Assembly (NCBI GenBank): GCA_030180135.1
Contig: CM058230.1
Span: forward strand, 102,477,503 to 102,541,502
Reading direction: 5' to 3'
Source of the DNA: Orychophragmus violaceus
Lineage: Eukaryota > Streptophyta > Magnoliopsida > Brassicales > Brassicaceae
Length of the DNA stretch: 64,000 nt
Positions 13,009 through 23,160 of this stretch are shown one piece after another (position 1 is the stretch's first letter; the number at the start of each line of letters is the position of its first letter). The position numbers and the translations under genes were made by a program. Under the pieces are notes generated by a model. That model was given only the letters and a program-made list of their open reading frames with translations. It made no database searches and was not told where the DNA came from.

Positions 13009-13142
13009 CGAAAACACAGACTCGATCTTGATCGAAATCGATCTGACCTGTTCTAACCAAACAACCTAGTTTGCGAATCTAAATCATCAAATTCAATAAA
13101 CAGGTCTGATTCAATGATAAAACCCTAAGGCTCTGATACCAC

Positions 13143-13874
13143 TGTTGAAACTTCGAGCCAATTCTACCAGATTCAGAATTGCTGTCAAGTTCCAGATAGC
13201 CTAGGATCTAGGGTTTAGTTAATTGAATCAAGGATCTGATCTCGTGTTTACCTGGAGATTGGCAGCAGAAGATTCAAGTAATACGAGATCTCTGGAGCGC
13301 CTCAGATGATGCGCCTCTACCTCAGTCCACACGCACACAAGCTGGAATCCGCCGGGATGCTAGTACCGGGGCTCGGATCTCCTGGGAACTGAGTTTCTCA
13401 AGGTTTCTGTGTTTTCTCACTGAGAAAACACTGTCTGGGCGGCGCTCGTCTCTTTAGGTCGAATATATAAGATCACTTATATACAGACCTTGACATAAAC
13501 CGAAACATCAGTCTCGGTTTCGGCCTTGTGTCGACCGACACACTTAGTGGTGTCGATCGACACACGTCTTGTGTCGACCGACGCACCCAATGGTGTCGAT
13601 CGACACACCTCATTAAAACTCATATTCGATGTGTATCCAATACACATCGACCAGACCATATGCCAATGATCAATCCCATACGAACTATGTCCAACTTGCT
13701 TAGGTGTGTGACCCTGTAGGTTCACACGATACTGGAAATGAGTTACAACTCATGTGTCATAAGCGGTTTCTAGCAAAACATTATGACTACCCAGTATCAC
13801 ATGAATTGTCCGATCTCGACAATACAACTATCTCTAGAGTGAGTACAATGTGATTTCAGGACATAATCCCAACA
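13143..13874 (-). repeat. copia-1 5' LTR
   Basis: The 732-bp partner of 6869-7600, next to the primer-binding site and therefore the 5' LTR of this minus-strand element. The target duplication GGACC follows at 13875. Confidence 0.93.
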
Positions 13875-14914
13875 GGACCAAATCCGCAACGAAAGCCGCA
13901 TACCAGAGAGCAAACCAGGAGCGATTCAAAGGGAGAGCGCCGTCAGACCAAGCCAGCCATTACCGAGAGCCACATGCCGCAAGAGACGACGGAACCAAGA
14001 GAAGAAGACGGTGGCGGAGGAGCAGGAGGAGGACGGCGAAGGGAGAGAGAAGGGGAGGGAGTAGTCCAGGAATACAGACGGGCATCAAACAGAGATTACT
14101 CCCGGCGGCCGGCAAGGAGCGCCACCGCCGAGAAACGATTATTGCACAAGAAGCGGCTCCTCGAAGAACGTGTCTGGGAGGAAATTAATTAGGGAAACCT
14201 TAAATTAAAAGATATTATCTCTTGTGCGAGCACAAATGTTATTAACATAATTTTTTTTTAAATAAAAATTATCAAATTAACTTAATAACAATAATAATAT
14301 TATAAAAACATATATGAGATTATTTATAATTAACCATATATACATTATTATTATATAAAATGAAATATTATATAATTTATTATTAAATAAAATTAATAAC
14401 AATAAAAATTGTAATAATATATTTTATGTACAAAAAATCAATAAAAATATCTTAATAGTTTATTATTTCTATATATAAATTCAAAATTTATATAAATAAT
14501 ATGAATTTACTATATAAAATCCCAAATAATATTTATTAATATTTAAAAATAGTAATAAACGTTTTCATATTTATCATTTTTTATTGAAGGTTGTGTGTAT
14601 CTCTAGAATAAAACTAAAAAATCTTTATAAATATTTTAATATTTATTATCTCATCTTATTTTTTCATTTTTTTAATTAAGATTATGTATATTTTCAAAAT
14701 AAAATTTAAAACATCTTTACAAATATTTCATATTTACAATCTCACTTTTTTTTTTATCTAGAGTTATGTATATCTCCATAATAAAATTACTAATATAAAT
14801 TAAGGTTAACACAGTAATTAGTCTAATTTTATTAATGATAAATTAGTAATCAGCCGTTTTGAGAGTGAATATAAAGACAAAAACACTTCCTAATTAATAT
14901 AAAGATTATACATT

Positions 14915-15310
14915 ACCGTTCGGTTCGGGTCGGGTCCGTTCGGTTTGGTTCTTGGAATTTGGTTCTTTCGGTTCTAGAATTCTAGTACTCATTTAGGAAC
15001 CAAAAAAATTGTTTCGGTTTCGTTTCGGTTCTCTTCGGATTCGATTCGGGTCTGGTTACTTGAAGTTGGACCCGTATTTGAACCCAAAATAAATTGGTTT
15101 CGGTTCGGTTAGATTATATTGTAACTAGTTTACCTGAATTGAACTAGAATATAGTTGTATTTCGGGTATTGTGGGTATCCATTGGTTCTTGGTTCTGTAC
15201 GGGTTTGGTTCCTCTTCTTCGGGTATAGAATTTTTAGACCCGTTCGGGTTTATTTGGTCCGGTTCATTTCGGTTTTTCGGTTCCGTTTTTTTGTCCTTGC
15301 CTATCTATGA
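14915..15310. mobile_element. hAT-like remnant rich in GGTTCGG repeats
   Basis: Dense repeats of GGTTCGG / CGGTTT with variants such as GGACCCG fill this stretch. Clustered subterminal repeats of this kind are common in plant hAT elements. I found no clear terminal repeats or 8-bp target duplication, so limits are approximate. Confidence 0.4.
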
Positions 15311-15498
15311 TAGTCTACTGACACAAATAACTTGTGTTTTTTACTTTTTACTTTACTGAGGAGATAGTTAGAGTCTTAGAGATACAAAAAAGGGTTAGAG
15401 ACACCTCGAGCGGCGTCGAAGGTTTTCTCCAATCTCAAAGCTTTTCCGTCACCGCTAGTGTCTCCCTCGACTGGTACTTGACCAATAGGAGAGTTAGT

Positions 15499-17225
15499 GT
15501 TAGACAGAATGGAGCCGAGCAATGTCAGCTGTACAATGCGTATCATTCCATTTTTAAGAGCGATAAATGATATAATCAACTCTGTCACGTTTCCAAATGT
15601 AGTGTTAAGGATGTTAAAACGGGTGGGCTCGAGTTTAGACTTGGAGACCCGTACCCGATTAGGCCCGTTTATATTTTAAACCCGTTTATGTCCGCCCGTT
15701 TAGACCCGTTAAGTTAACACATACCGTTTAAGCCCGTTTAGGCCCGTTTATAAATATATATTTTTTATTATAAAAACGAAAATACAAAAAAAAATATTTT
15801 TATATTATAATTTGTATATATATCAACATTCAACACCATATTAATGAAATATTGTTAATTGAGTATTTTATCATTGGTATATAATTCATATGTCATAAAA
15901 ATTAATATTTTGTCCTCTTAAAAAAGAAACTATTGTCAATTACTTTTATATCCTATTAGCATGGTTGATCATTTATTATATGATATTTAGTTACTTCAAT
16001 ACTATTTGTTATACATTTAGAAATAAAAAATTGAACAAAACAAATGGGTTGATATATATCATTTATATTTTTATTGATTTTTTAAAAAATTTAGATCGAA
16101 TATAAAATAATAATTTTATTTTAATACTAAAACTTAAATCTTTACTTTTAAAAATATTTTCTAAATTTTTGGATATTATATATATTTAAAAATAAAAACA
16201 AATTAATCAAAAAATGGATTGATGTTTATCATTTATATTTTTTTTTATTGAAATTCTTTAATTTTAGATGGAATATAAAATAAATATTTTTATTTCTAAC
16301 ACTGAAATTTAAATCTTTAATTTTAAAAATTAATTTCTATATTTTCCTTGATTTTTTGGAGATTGTTTTGATTTTTTGGATTTTTTATATTTATATTAAT
16401 TTTTATGATTTATTTTTCAACTATTAAAATAATAAAAAAACTTAAAGGTTCTAAACGGGTATCCGTATAAAAATCATAAAAACTCGATTAATAAATAGGT
16501 TTAAACGGATAAGTCCGTTTAGACCCGTTAACATATGTGACTTAAAGAGGTCTAAAGAGGCTCATTTTTATGCATGAATCTCGTTTAGGTCCGTTTACAA
16601 AAAAGGTCATTATAACCTCTATCTCTATGTAGCGTTTAGGAGGCCTCCAACTGTGTGAAATTTGTCTAGCGTGTCAGAAAACTATATCATGAGAAAAAGG
16701 AAGCGTGTACCGCAAGTAACCAAATCATATATACCAGTTGGACTGGTGTAACAAGCCAATTGCCTGTTAAAAAAAAATAGGACGGTTAAATGTTGGATAA
16801 TATATGGTAACTTAAGAGTTAATTTAATTACAAGTGAGAGCGAGCAACTACTTACTCTGTTGCATATCCGAGACGTTCAGCCAATGGTGTAATTCCTAAT
16901 AAGCTCAGTAAGAAGAACCATCCCTGACCCACAGCGAGAATGATAATTTCTTGAGACGACTTATCAAGACTGCTAAGATTACAAAATGAGTGCTTACCTT
17001 ATTATCTGTCAAGTAGTGGACTAGTATGGCTAGAGGACCAAAGGGCAACAAAAGATTGAGTTTATTGGACAAAATCACGATCTTGAAGCTGTGGAGCATG
17101 GTGTTCTTTGGTGCTTTGGCTGAAAGTGATCCTCCTTGCTCCATCAAGAAAGCTGCTTTTGTTTGTGGGGAATCTGTCTCTCGTCTGAGAAGTCCTTTGT
17201 GTTCAACTTCATTACCAAACTCTAT
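15499..17225 (-). pseudogene. CAX6-like cation/H+ exchanger pseudogene
   Basis: This minus-strand copy parallels the intact CAX6-like gene at 38826-41203. Exon 1 (16998-17225) keeps the length of 228 nt but the start codon reads ATA instead of ATG. Exon 2 (16856-16923, GWFFLLSLLGITPLAERLGY) and exon 3 (16735-16763, QLACYTSPTG) are present. Exon 4 starts at 16650, is interrupted by a hAT element (15606-16627) and resumes at 15605 with TFGNVTELIISFIALKNGMI. Homology stops at 15499 in mid-exon, so all later exons are missing. The upstream region matches the intact copy up to about 18660 apart from three small transposon insertions. It cannot make a working transporter. Confidence 0.93.
15606..16627. 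mobile_element. hAT-type element in CAX6 pseudogene exon 4
   Basis: A 1022-bp insertion is flanked by the 8-bp duplications TGTAGTGT (15598-15605) and TGTAGCGT (16628-16635), which differ at one base. Comparison with the intact CAX6 exon confirms the empty site. The ends read TAAGGATGTTAAAA and, reversed, TAGAGATAGAGG, so terminal repeats are imperfect. Many copies of AAACGGGCC / CCCGTTTA lie near both ends as subterminal repeats. No transposase frame is present. Confidence 0.85.
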
Positions 17226-17413
17226 CTGTTTACAGTAGTAATCAATGATCGTGAACTAATTTCCAATAACTCAACAAAGAAACAAACAAACCCAAACCTA
17301 CTCGAATAATTTCTCTGTCAGGGATCCCATTAATATATATAGCTTCACAGCACAAGATTTTGTGATCTCAGTGATCTGGGGTCCACTCATTGTTTACCTT
17401 AATTATTCCATAA

Positions 17414-17661
17414 GAGCACGTCCAACCGCGTTCCTTCATAAAGTTTCTTTAAAAAAAAATTAATATTTTTAACAGTCTAAACAAAAAAAAAGCAAAAAAA
17501 AAAAGGACCAATCCTGTAGCGCCACGTCAGCGCTACAGGGAAGATACGGGTCCTTAAATAAGGATTTTAACAACCCGTATGTTAAATATTGTGTGAGACC
17601 CACACATATTTTATAATTTTTTCTTAAAAAACTGCGCTAAGACACGCCGTTGTACACGCTC
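17414..17661. mobile_element. Tourist/Harbinger-like MITE
   Basis: A 248-bp insertion present in the promoter of the CAX6 pseudogene and absent from the same place in the intact CAX6 copy (about 41375). Ends form an inverted repeat (GAGCACGTCCAACCG and, reversed, GAGCGTGTACAACGG). The 3-bp duplication TAA is at 17411-17413 and 17662-17664, as for PIF/Harbinger elements. Confidence 0.85.
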
Positions 17662-17682
17662 TAAGAGTATATGGAATGTGAC

Positions 17683-18262
17683 TAGGGATGTTGTGATGGA
17701 TAAAAATACCTTACCCTAGTTTCAAAGGTATCCTACCCATAAAAAATCTTATTTCGAAAATTCTATATATACTCTATACCATTTAGGGTAACCCAAACAA
17801 AATCTTATAGCTTTAAAGTCTTCTACGGGTACCCTAACTTTTGTTTAGGGTAACCCAAATAAATTCATATAGCTTTAGGGTTATCAACGAAATTTTACAT
17901 ATTTGGCGGGAAAACGATATCTTATGTTATTGGCGGAAAGCGTAATTTTACATTTTTGGTGAACGGAATTTTGCAAAAAATGGTATTTTACATTTTTTGG
18001 GTGAAAATATAGTCTTAGATTTATCTAATATTATTTCAAAATTAAAATAATCGAAGATTATTTTGTAGTTTAAATTATTAAAATTTATAAATAGTTTATT
18101 ATAAAATTATTTTGTGAGTATTGATGTAATTGATAAAATCCATGGATACCTTAAACCCTATTGGATAAACTCTTTTTGAACCCTCGCAAAAAAGCACCCG
18201 GTTTGAATTTTGCTTAGGATTTAAGATACCCTATGGATAATTACCCATATTTAACATCCCTA
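17683..18262. mobile_element. Small hAT-type element
   Basis: A 580-bp insertion with perfect 10-bp terminal inverted repeats TAGGGATGTT...AACATCCCTA. The 8-bp flanks are AATGTGAC (17675-17682) and TATGTGAC (18263-18270), matching at 7 of 8. It is missing at the same site of the intact CAX6 promoter (GGAAAGTGACAC). There is no coding capacity; the body has repeats of GGGTACC / GGATACC type. Confidence 0.85.
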
Positions 18263-18329
18263 TATGTGACACACTACAAGCACGGGGAAGAAGATATATA
18301 CAACAAATTAAATGGTATTTTAATTGTTT

Positions 18330-18508
18330 TTTTTTTGAATATCTTAAAAGTTCCGGGCCTTAAGTCCATAATCTCCCAAGAACTCGTAGTCAACCTTTCG
18401 ATAATCCTATTTAAAAATTACCCTTTCGTATCAAATGGGATTTGAATCTGGGACAGAAGGAAACCAACTCCTTGTATTACCATTAGGCCACCATCTCTTT
18501 GGTAGGTC
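18330..18508 (-). mobile_element. tRNA-derived SINE
   Basis: Reading the minus strand, the head carries an RNA polymerase III box A (TGGCCTAATGG) and box B (GATTCAAATCC) about 35 bp apart, and the element ends in a poly(A) tail (T run from 18327 to 18336 on the plus strand). A 12-bp target-site duplication TTTTAATTGTTT flanks it (18318-18329 and 18509-18520). The intact CAX6 promoter has the single uninserted copy of this site near 41440. Confidence 0.88.
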
Positions 18509-18795
18509 TTTTAATTGTTTATGGACAAGATTAACAACTCAAGTATTAAAGTATTTAAGGTTTCATTCTACGAGTTTTGTTTTTTTCTACATTAAGGTGC
18601 GACACCGAAGCACGCGTGAGTATCACCCCATCTTCACACTTGTCTAACACAACTTAGGGTTTGCTGTTTGCATATTTCGACCCAATGCTGCTTTGTTGAT
18701 CCACATATTCAGCAAGGCAACGTGGAAGTTCCACGGTGGATCACATCTCAAGAGATACTGATCGAACAACCATCCAAAACAATAGAGTTGTCAAA

Positions 18796-21095
18796 CACTA
18801 GTAAAAATATATCGTATAGCCACGTTTTTTTTCGTGGCTATGGCTAATATTTCGTGGCTATAAGTAATTTTAGCCACGAAAAGTCACGAAAAAAAAACGT
18901 GGCTATACGATCGTGACTAATTTTTTTCGTGTCCAAATCGTGACAAAAAGTCACGTTTTTGTCACGAAATATTCGTGACTAAATTAGTCACTTATTGTCA
19001 CGAATATTTCGTGACAAAATTAGCCACGTTTTGTCTTCGTGGCTTTTCAAATAAAAAAAATAAAAAAAAATAAACACAAAAAAACCCATTAATGTTTTTA
19101 TTTATAAACAAAATATAAAAATACAAAAATACAAAAGAAATACAATATATATATATATATATATAAGAAATCCTTCGATACATTTCTTCGCCGCTTCCGA
19201 CGCACCGCCGCTTCCGACGCACCGCCTCTGCACCACCGCCACGGCACGGGCTCTGCACTACCGCCACGGCACCATGGACCGCACCTCCGTAGCATCGTGA
19301 ATCCACCGCAACACGACGAATCCAGCTTCGCCGAATGGTCTTCTTCAAGCATCATCGCCGAATGGACGCCTCCGCGTCTACCACCGTCTCCTCTCTCTCA
19401 GATTCGCCGGAGAAGACCTTGGTTTGCAACCTCCTCCACCGATTTCTCTGCTTCTTGGTCTTCTTGTGTTCTTCATCTTCGTCTTCGTTCTGGAAACACG
19501 GCAGTGGCTGAGATGAATCGACAAGAAAAACGTTCTAAGAAGAAGACTCGGGCGAAGTGAAGAAGAAGGTGAAGTTAAATTAATGGGGATACAATTTTTG
19601 ATTATCAAAGGTGAAGAAGAGAGACCAAAAAAAAAATGAAGAAGAAGAAAAGCGGCTGCCTCACGGGTGATTGTTTTTTTTGTCACTTAATGAAGAGATG
19701 AAGAGATTAGGTTTATGGAGGATCAATTTATGTCCATTAGATCTGAAATTAATCAATGGTTGAAATTAAAAGAGATCTCAATCCTTGTCTCTCTCTAACA
19801 ACCAATAGGATTTAAGCTATTTATAAAATCATTTTACAAATTATTTTACAACCAATAGAATAAATATTATGTTTTAATGTAAAATTAAAGATTAAAGTTT
19901 ATAATATAAAGCTTAAATTAGGGTTTAGGGTTTGAATAATATATTTGAAAAATATATTTTTTTATAAATATTGAATCTTAGTATGAACATGTTATAAGAA
20001 TTATACTTTTAATTTTTAATTTAAAGTCTTAGATTTATTTGGACGTATAAGGATATACAATAAAAATTAAAGTTTAGAGTTTTGTTAATTTTATAATTTA
20101 TGATTAAGAGTTTAAGTGTAGAATTTAATTTTAAGTTTATGGTATAGGGTTTGAAAGTTTATATAATTAAAGTAGTTATGTATATAATTAATAGTTTAAG
20201 GTTTAGAGTTTGATTTTGTATGTATAAGTAATGGTTGTGTTTTAATTTATAGTTATGAATTATGATTAAGAGTTTTATGTTTAATTGGGGTTTGAAGGGT
20301 AAGAGTTGAATTTTATAGTTTATGATTAAGAATTTAAAGTTTATACTTTGATTATGGTTTAGAGTATAGGGGTTTGAAGGTTTATAAATGTTAAATATTA
20401 GTTTTGAAAATGTTATAATATTTAAAATGTTATTAATATAAGAGTTTTGATTATATTTTAGAGCTTAGGGTTTATTTAGGATTATGGTTTATGTTTTATA
20501 TACATGTTATACAATTGTGGTATTGGATTTGAAAATAATAGTTTTATGTACATATAATTAAAGGTTTGTATTTTGATTTTATAGTTTATGATTAAGAGTT
20601 TAAAGTTTAGAGTTTAGAATTTTAGGGTATATTTAGGGTTTAGGGTTTGTAGGGTATAGTTTGGAAATTTTAGATTTAGAAATAATAATTTTTATAATTA
20701 ATGTTTATATTTTGATTTAATAGTTTACGATTAAGAGTATAATTTATAATATGATAATGGTTTAGGATTTAGGGTTTATAGGGTAAGGTTTGTAAAATTT
20801 TGATTGGACAGACCTTGGCCACGAAATAAACGTGGCTAAATCGTGACTAATTAGACACGATTTAGCCACGATATTTTACGTGTATAGATTTGCCACGATT
20901 AGTTCGTGACAAAACGTGGCTATAATAAGTCACGCTATATATCGTGACCAAAACGTGACTAACAGCCACGTTTTGGACACGATTTAGCCACGTTTTTTTG
21001 TCACGTAATAAATCGTGACTAATTCGTGACTAATTATAAAATAGCCACGTTTTATCGTGACTAAAACGTGGCTATACGGTATATTTTTACTAGTG
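18796..21095. mobile_element. Non-autonomous CACTA (En/Spm) element
   Basis: The 2300-bp element starts CACTAGTAAAAATATA and ends TATTTTTACTAGTG, with a 3-bp AAA duplication on each side. Both ends, about 250 bp each, are packed with CGTGGCTA / CGTGACTA repeats in both orientations, the subterminal pattern to which CACTA transposases bind. No transposase frame exists. The interior has a GC-rich patch at about 19180-19560 with overlapping open frames on both strands, possibly a captured gene piece, and an AT-rich part rich in GGTTTAGGGTTT variants. Confidence 0.9.
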
Positions 21096-21659
21096 AAAAT
21101 GGATGGATTGTCTGTGGACTGTCGGTGTCTAAGACATTGTTGACCGGTCATAGATATATCTATATAAAAGAGTTGAAATGAGTTAAGCTAAACTTTTTAT
21201 GGACAAAATGAGTTGGACACGTGGACATGTTCGATCCATTTTGACCCAAATTACAAGATTTTGTTTTCAATACAAAACTTTGTTTTTATGTTCATCCCAT
21301 TGAAACTTGATAAATTATAAAAATTAATTAATTTGGACAAATATAACCCATTAGACACGACCTATTTAGACATGATCGTTATTAAATATATTTAAGTGAA
21401 ATTTACTTGGAATAACTCTCATATGTTGCTTAATTACTAGTCTAACTCTCACAAAAACTCTCGTGTTCAAAAGAGCCTTAAAAGACTTATAAACCTGTTA
21501 ATATCTAATTAATTACGTCATTGCCATTATATCATTTAAATAACTTTTTTTTTTAAATAACAAATTTTAATTTAAAGCTAAAACAACATAATAAAACAAA
21601 ATAAATCTTGACTTTAATTAGAAACAAAAACTGTTTCGTACTTTAAACCCACAAACTGA
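21096..21659. other. AT-rich sequence, no gene seen
   Basis: Ordinary AT-rich DNA between the CACTA element and the first GC-rich exon-like sequence at about 21660. The left end of the Mutator-like element should lie here, but I found no terminal repeat or 9-bp duplication that decides it. Confidence 0.4.
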
Positions 21660-23160
21660 AATCCACCGTCAAAGCTCCGCGTCAACTATCACCGTCGTAT
21701 CTCGCCGGTGGGTGTCGCCGTCGTGGTACGCCGTCGGAAATCTCCGTAGAAACTCGCCACCGTCAGAGATTTCCATGTAGAACCTGGAAACCTCTGTAGA
21801 ATCTCGCCGTAAATCCGTGCTTTGTGGTGTCCGCCGATAACTGTCGAGCTTCGATTCGGGTGCGGCTGTCTCATAGGCTTTAATTGGAGACTTAAATCTC
21901 ATTGTTCAGGTGAAAGTTCTAAGCTTTCTAGATTGGAATCAGATTTGATGCAAGATTAGGGTATTGATTTGCTTGGGGTTTGAAACTCGAATCTAGCGGT
22001 TTTGATTTGCTTGGGGTTTCTGTTTTTGGGTTTAATTACTTGCCGAAGTTTTAGATGGTATTAATCTAATACAGAAGATTACTAGTTGTTTAGATTTTGT
22101 GCTCAGTCTTCTTCATGTGTTACTCTTTGCAGGTTCCTGCTTTCGTTTATGTTGCTGCACAGCCCGTAATACTCCTTAGCTTCTTGCAGCCATTCCAAGT
22201 GAGTTAATTTATTGTCTTTAAATAGTTATTTCTGTGTTTGTTAGTAATTAAACACATACCTACCTGTTGTGGTCCCAATCTGATTCCGATTGATACTTTA
22301 AACATTTTTAACAAACATTTGAGCTGAAAAAAGCACGATACACAGATTTGTCTTGGCTTAGTTAGACTAAGATTTTGGTATTACTTTTCGTTAAGGCTTA
22401 GCGTCACAAGAATCATGAGTATCATTTTAGTGTTGCTCTTTTTTTTAGGGGATCCTCTTGATTCTCTGTTTTTGGATGATTTTGTTTGTTGTTTGAGCAA
22501 AGATGATGATATTGGTAGTCAAATAGGTCTTTTAAACATGGATTAACAAAATGTATAGAGAAGTCTTAACTAAAATAAGACTTGTTTAAAGGGTAATTGA
22601 TTGTTAAATAGCAACAGTGATTGAATGTCGATCATAATACTTGTTAGATATACAGTTGCTGATCTAAGGCCTAATTTCAAAGGTTTAAATAACTAGAACC
22701 GAGAAATTCCATAGCATTAGTATAATTATATATAAAAAAATATGAATAATGGTCAATAAGCTGAAGGTTTGAAGTCACTGTTGTTCCAATACATATTTTG
22801 CTATACATAATCTGTTCTTACATTCATTAGAGAATATGACTGTTTCGTTTTTGAACAATCAATGAAAAAGTGTATTCTTCTCTGTAGGTTGGTGATTATT
22901 ACTACCCTTCATAGAGGACAAACTAAACCCAGAAATCTACTCTGTTATTTCAGCCACTTCTTGGTAAGTTTTTTAAATTTTTTTGTCATTCTGTTTACTT
23001 TTGCACAAGATACACATATTTTACTATAAAACGTATTAATAATCAATTTATTTCAGGTACCTCTTTCCATTATAGCTCTTGGAGTGCTGCTTTTTGTTTG
23101 TGGCATCGTTGCAACTTCTCGTTTAGTGATTTCTATCAAGGTGATTGCTTTATGCATTTG
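21660..23160 (+). other. Exon-like segments upstream of the ULP gene, possible captured exons
   Basis: A GC-rich, CCG-rich leader-like block (21660-21900) is followed by three segments bounded by plausible splice signals. The segment at about 22133-22199 encodes VPAFVYVAAQPVILLSFLQ, ending at a GTGAGT donor. The segment at about 22889-22963 follows a TAG acceptor. The segment at about 23057-23140 encodes VPLSIIALGVLLFVCGIVA and more, ending at AAG/GTGATT. Two of them are strongly hydrophobic, as membrane spans would be. I do not recognise the protein. They may be captured host exons inside the Mutator-like element, or leader exons of its ULP gene. Confidence 0.4.

Larger units (their letters stand above)
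11604..13142 (-). other. copia-1 5' leader with palindromes and hairpin repeats
   Basis: A 1.5 kb untranslated leader runs between the 5' LTR and gag. The primer-binding site is at 13130-13141 (TGGTATCAGAGC on the minus strand). The part from 12317 to 13008 contains about ten copies of a dyad close to TGTCGATCGACA or TGTCGACCGACA, and a tandem array with its own hairpins. The small open frames in both strands are by-products of these repeats. Confidence 0.8.
6864..13879 (-). mobile_element. copia-1: complete Ty1/copia LTR retrotransposon, pol degenerate
   Basis: Two 732-bp LTRs (6869-7600 and 13143-13874) begin TG and end CA and are flanked by the 5-bp duplication GGACC (6864-6868 and 13875-13879). 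Reading the minus strand, the primer-binding site TGGTATCAGAGC (complementary to initiator tRNA-Met) follows the 5' LTR with one base between. A polypurine tract (AAGTGGGAGAT) precedes the 3' LTR. By eye the LTRs differ at 11 of 732 positions. Only gag is open; pol is a remnant. The element is inserted inside a non-coding retroposon. Confidence 0.93.
5950..14237 (-). mobile_element. Non-coding poly(A) retroposon (Sadhu-like?), interrupted by copia-1
   Basis: On the minus strand this unit starts near 14224, with a GC-rich and then G/T-rich body, and ends in a 3' poly(A) tail (the T run at 5964-5971 on the plus strand). It is flanked by the 13-bp target-site duplication TGCGAGCACAAAT at 5950-5962 and 14225-14237. 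Taking out copia-1 leaves about 1.25 kb. No long open frame exists, so it depends on LINE machinery. Its composition and 3' end resemble the second retroposon at about 54600-56015. The name Sadhu is a suggestion based on known non-coding Brassicaceae retroposons; I cannot confirm it without a database. Confidence 0.62.
5923..14905 (-). mobile_element. Non-autonomous Helitron, split by nested insertions
   Basis: The minus strand ends at 5923-5926 in CTAG followed by T. Eleven bases inside is a hairpin with arms like GCTCGCA / TGCGAAC. The other end, at 14905 on the minus strand, begins TCTTTATATTAATTAGG and is preceded by A. This fits Helitron structure: 5' TC, 3' hairpin plus CTRR, insertion between A and T, and no target-site duplication. 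Removing the retroposon that sits in the hairpin leaves about 708 bp, with no Rep/helicase coding capacity. A related copy at 53564-54392 shares the AT-rich body and the 3' hairpin, which supports both ends. Confidence 0.75.

Noticed and set aside
12297..13069. Overlapping open frames on both strands (60-125 codons)
   Set aside because: They arise from palindromic and tandem repeats in the copia-1 leader; the peptides are repeats of CRPT/SVSTD type without family resemblance.
14225..14237. A third Helitron terminus suggested by GTGCGAGCAC
   Set aside because: It is the duplicated target site of the retroposon inserted into the first Helitron, not a separate end.
19900..20800. Interstitial telomere array
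   Set aside because: The GGTTTAGGGTTT-like units are degenerate, irregular and inside a CACTA element; no perfect TTTAGGG run is present.
21669..21902. 77-codon minus-strand frame
   Set aside because: Antisense of a CCG-rich leader-like block; no homology recognised and direction opposite to the downstream gene.
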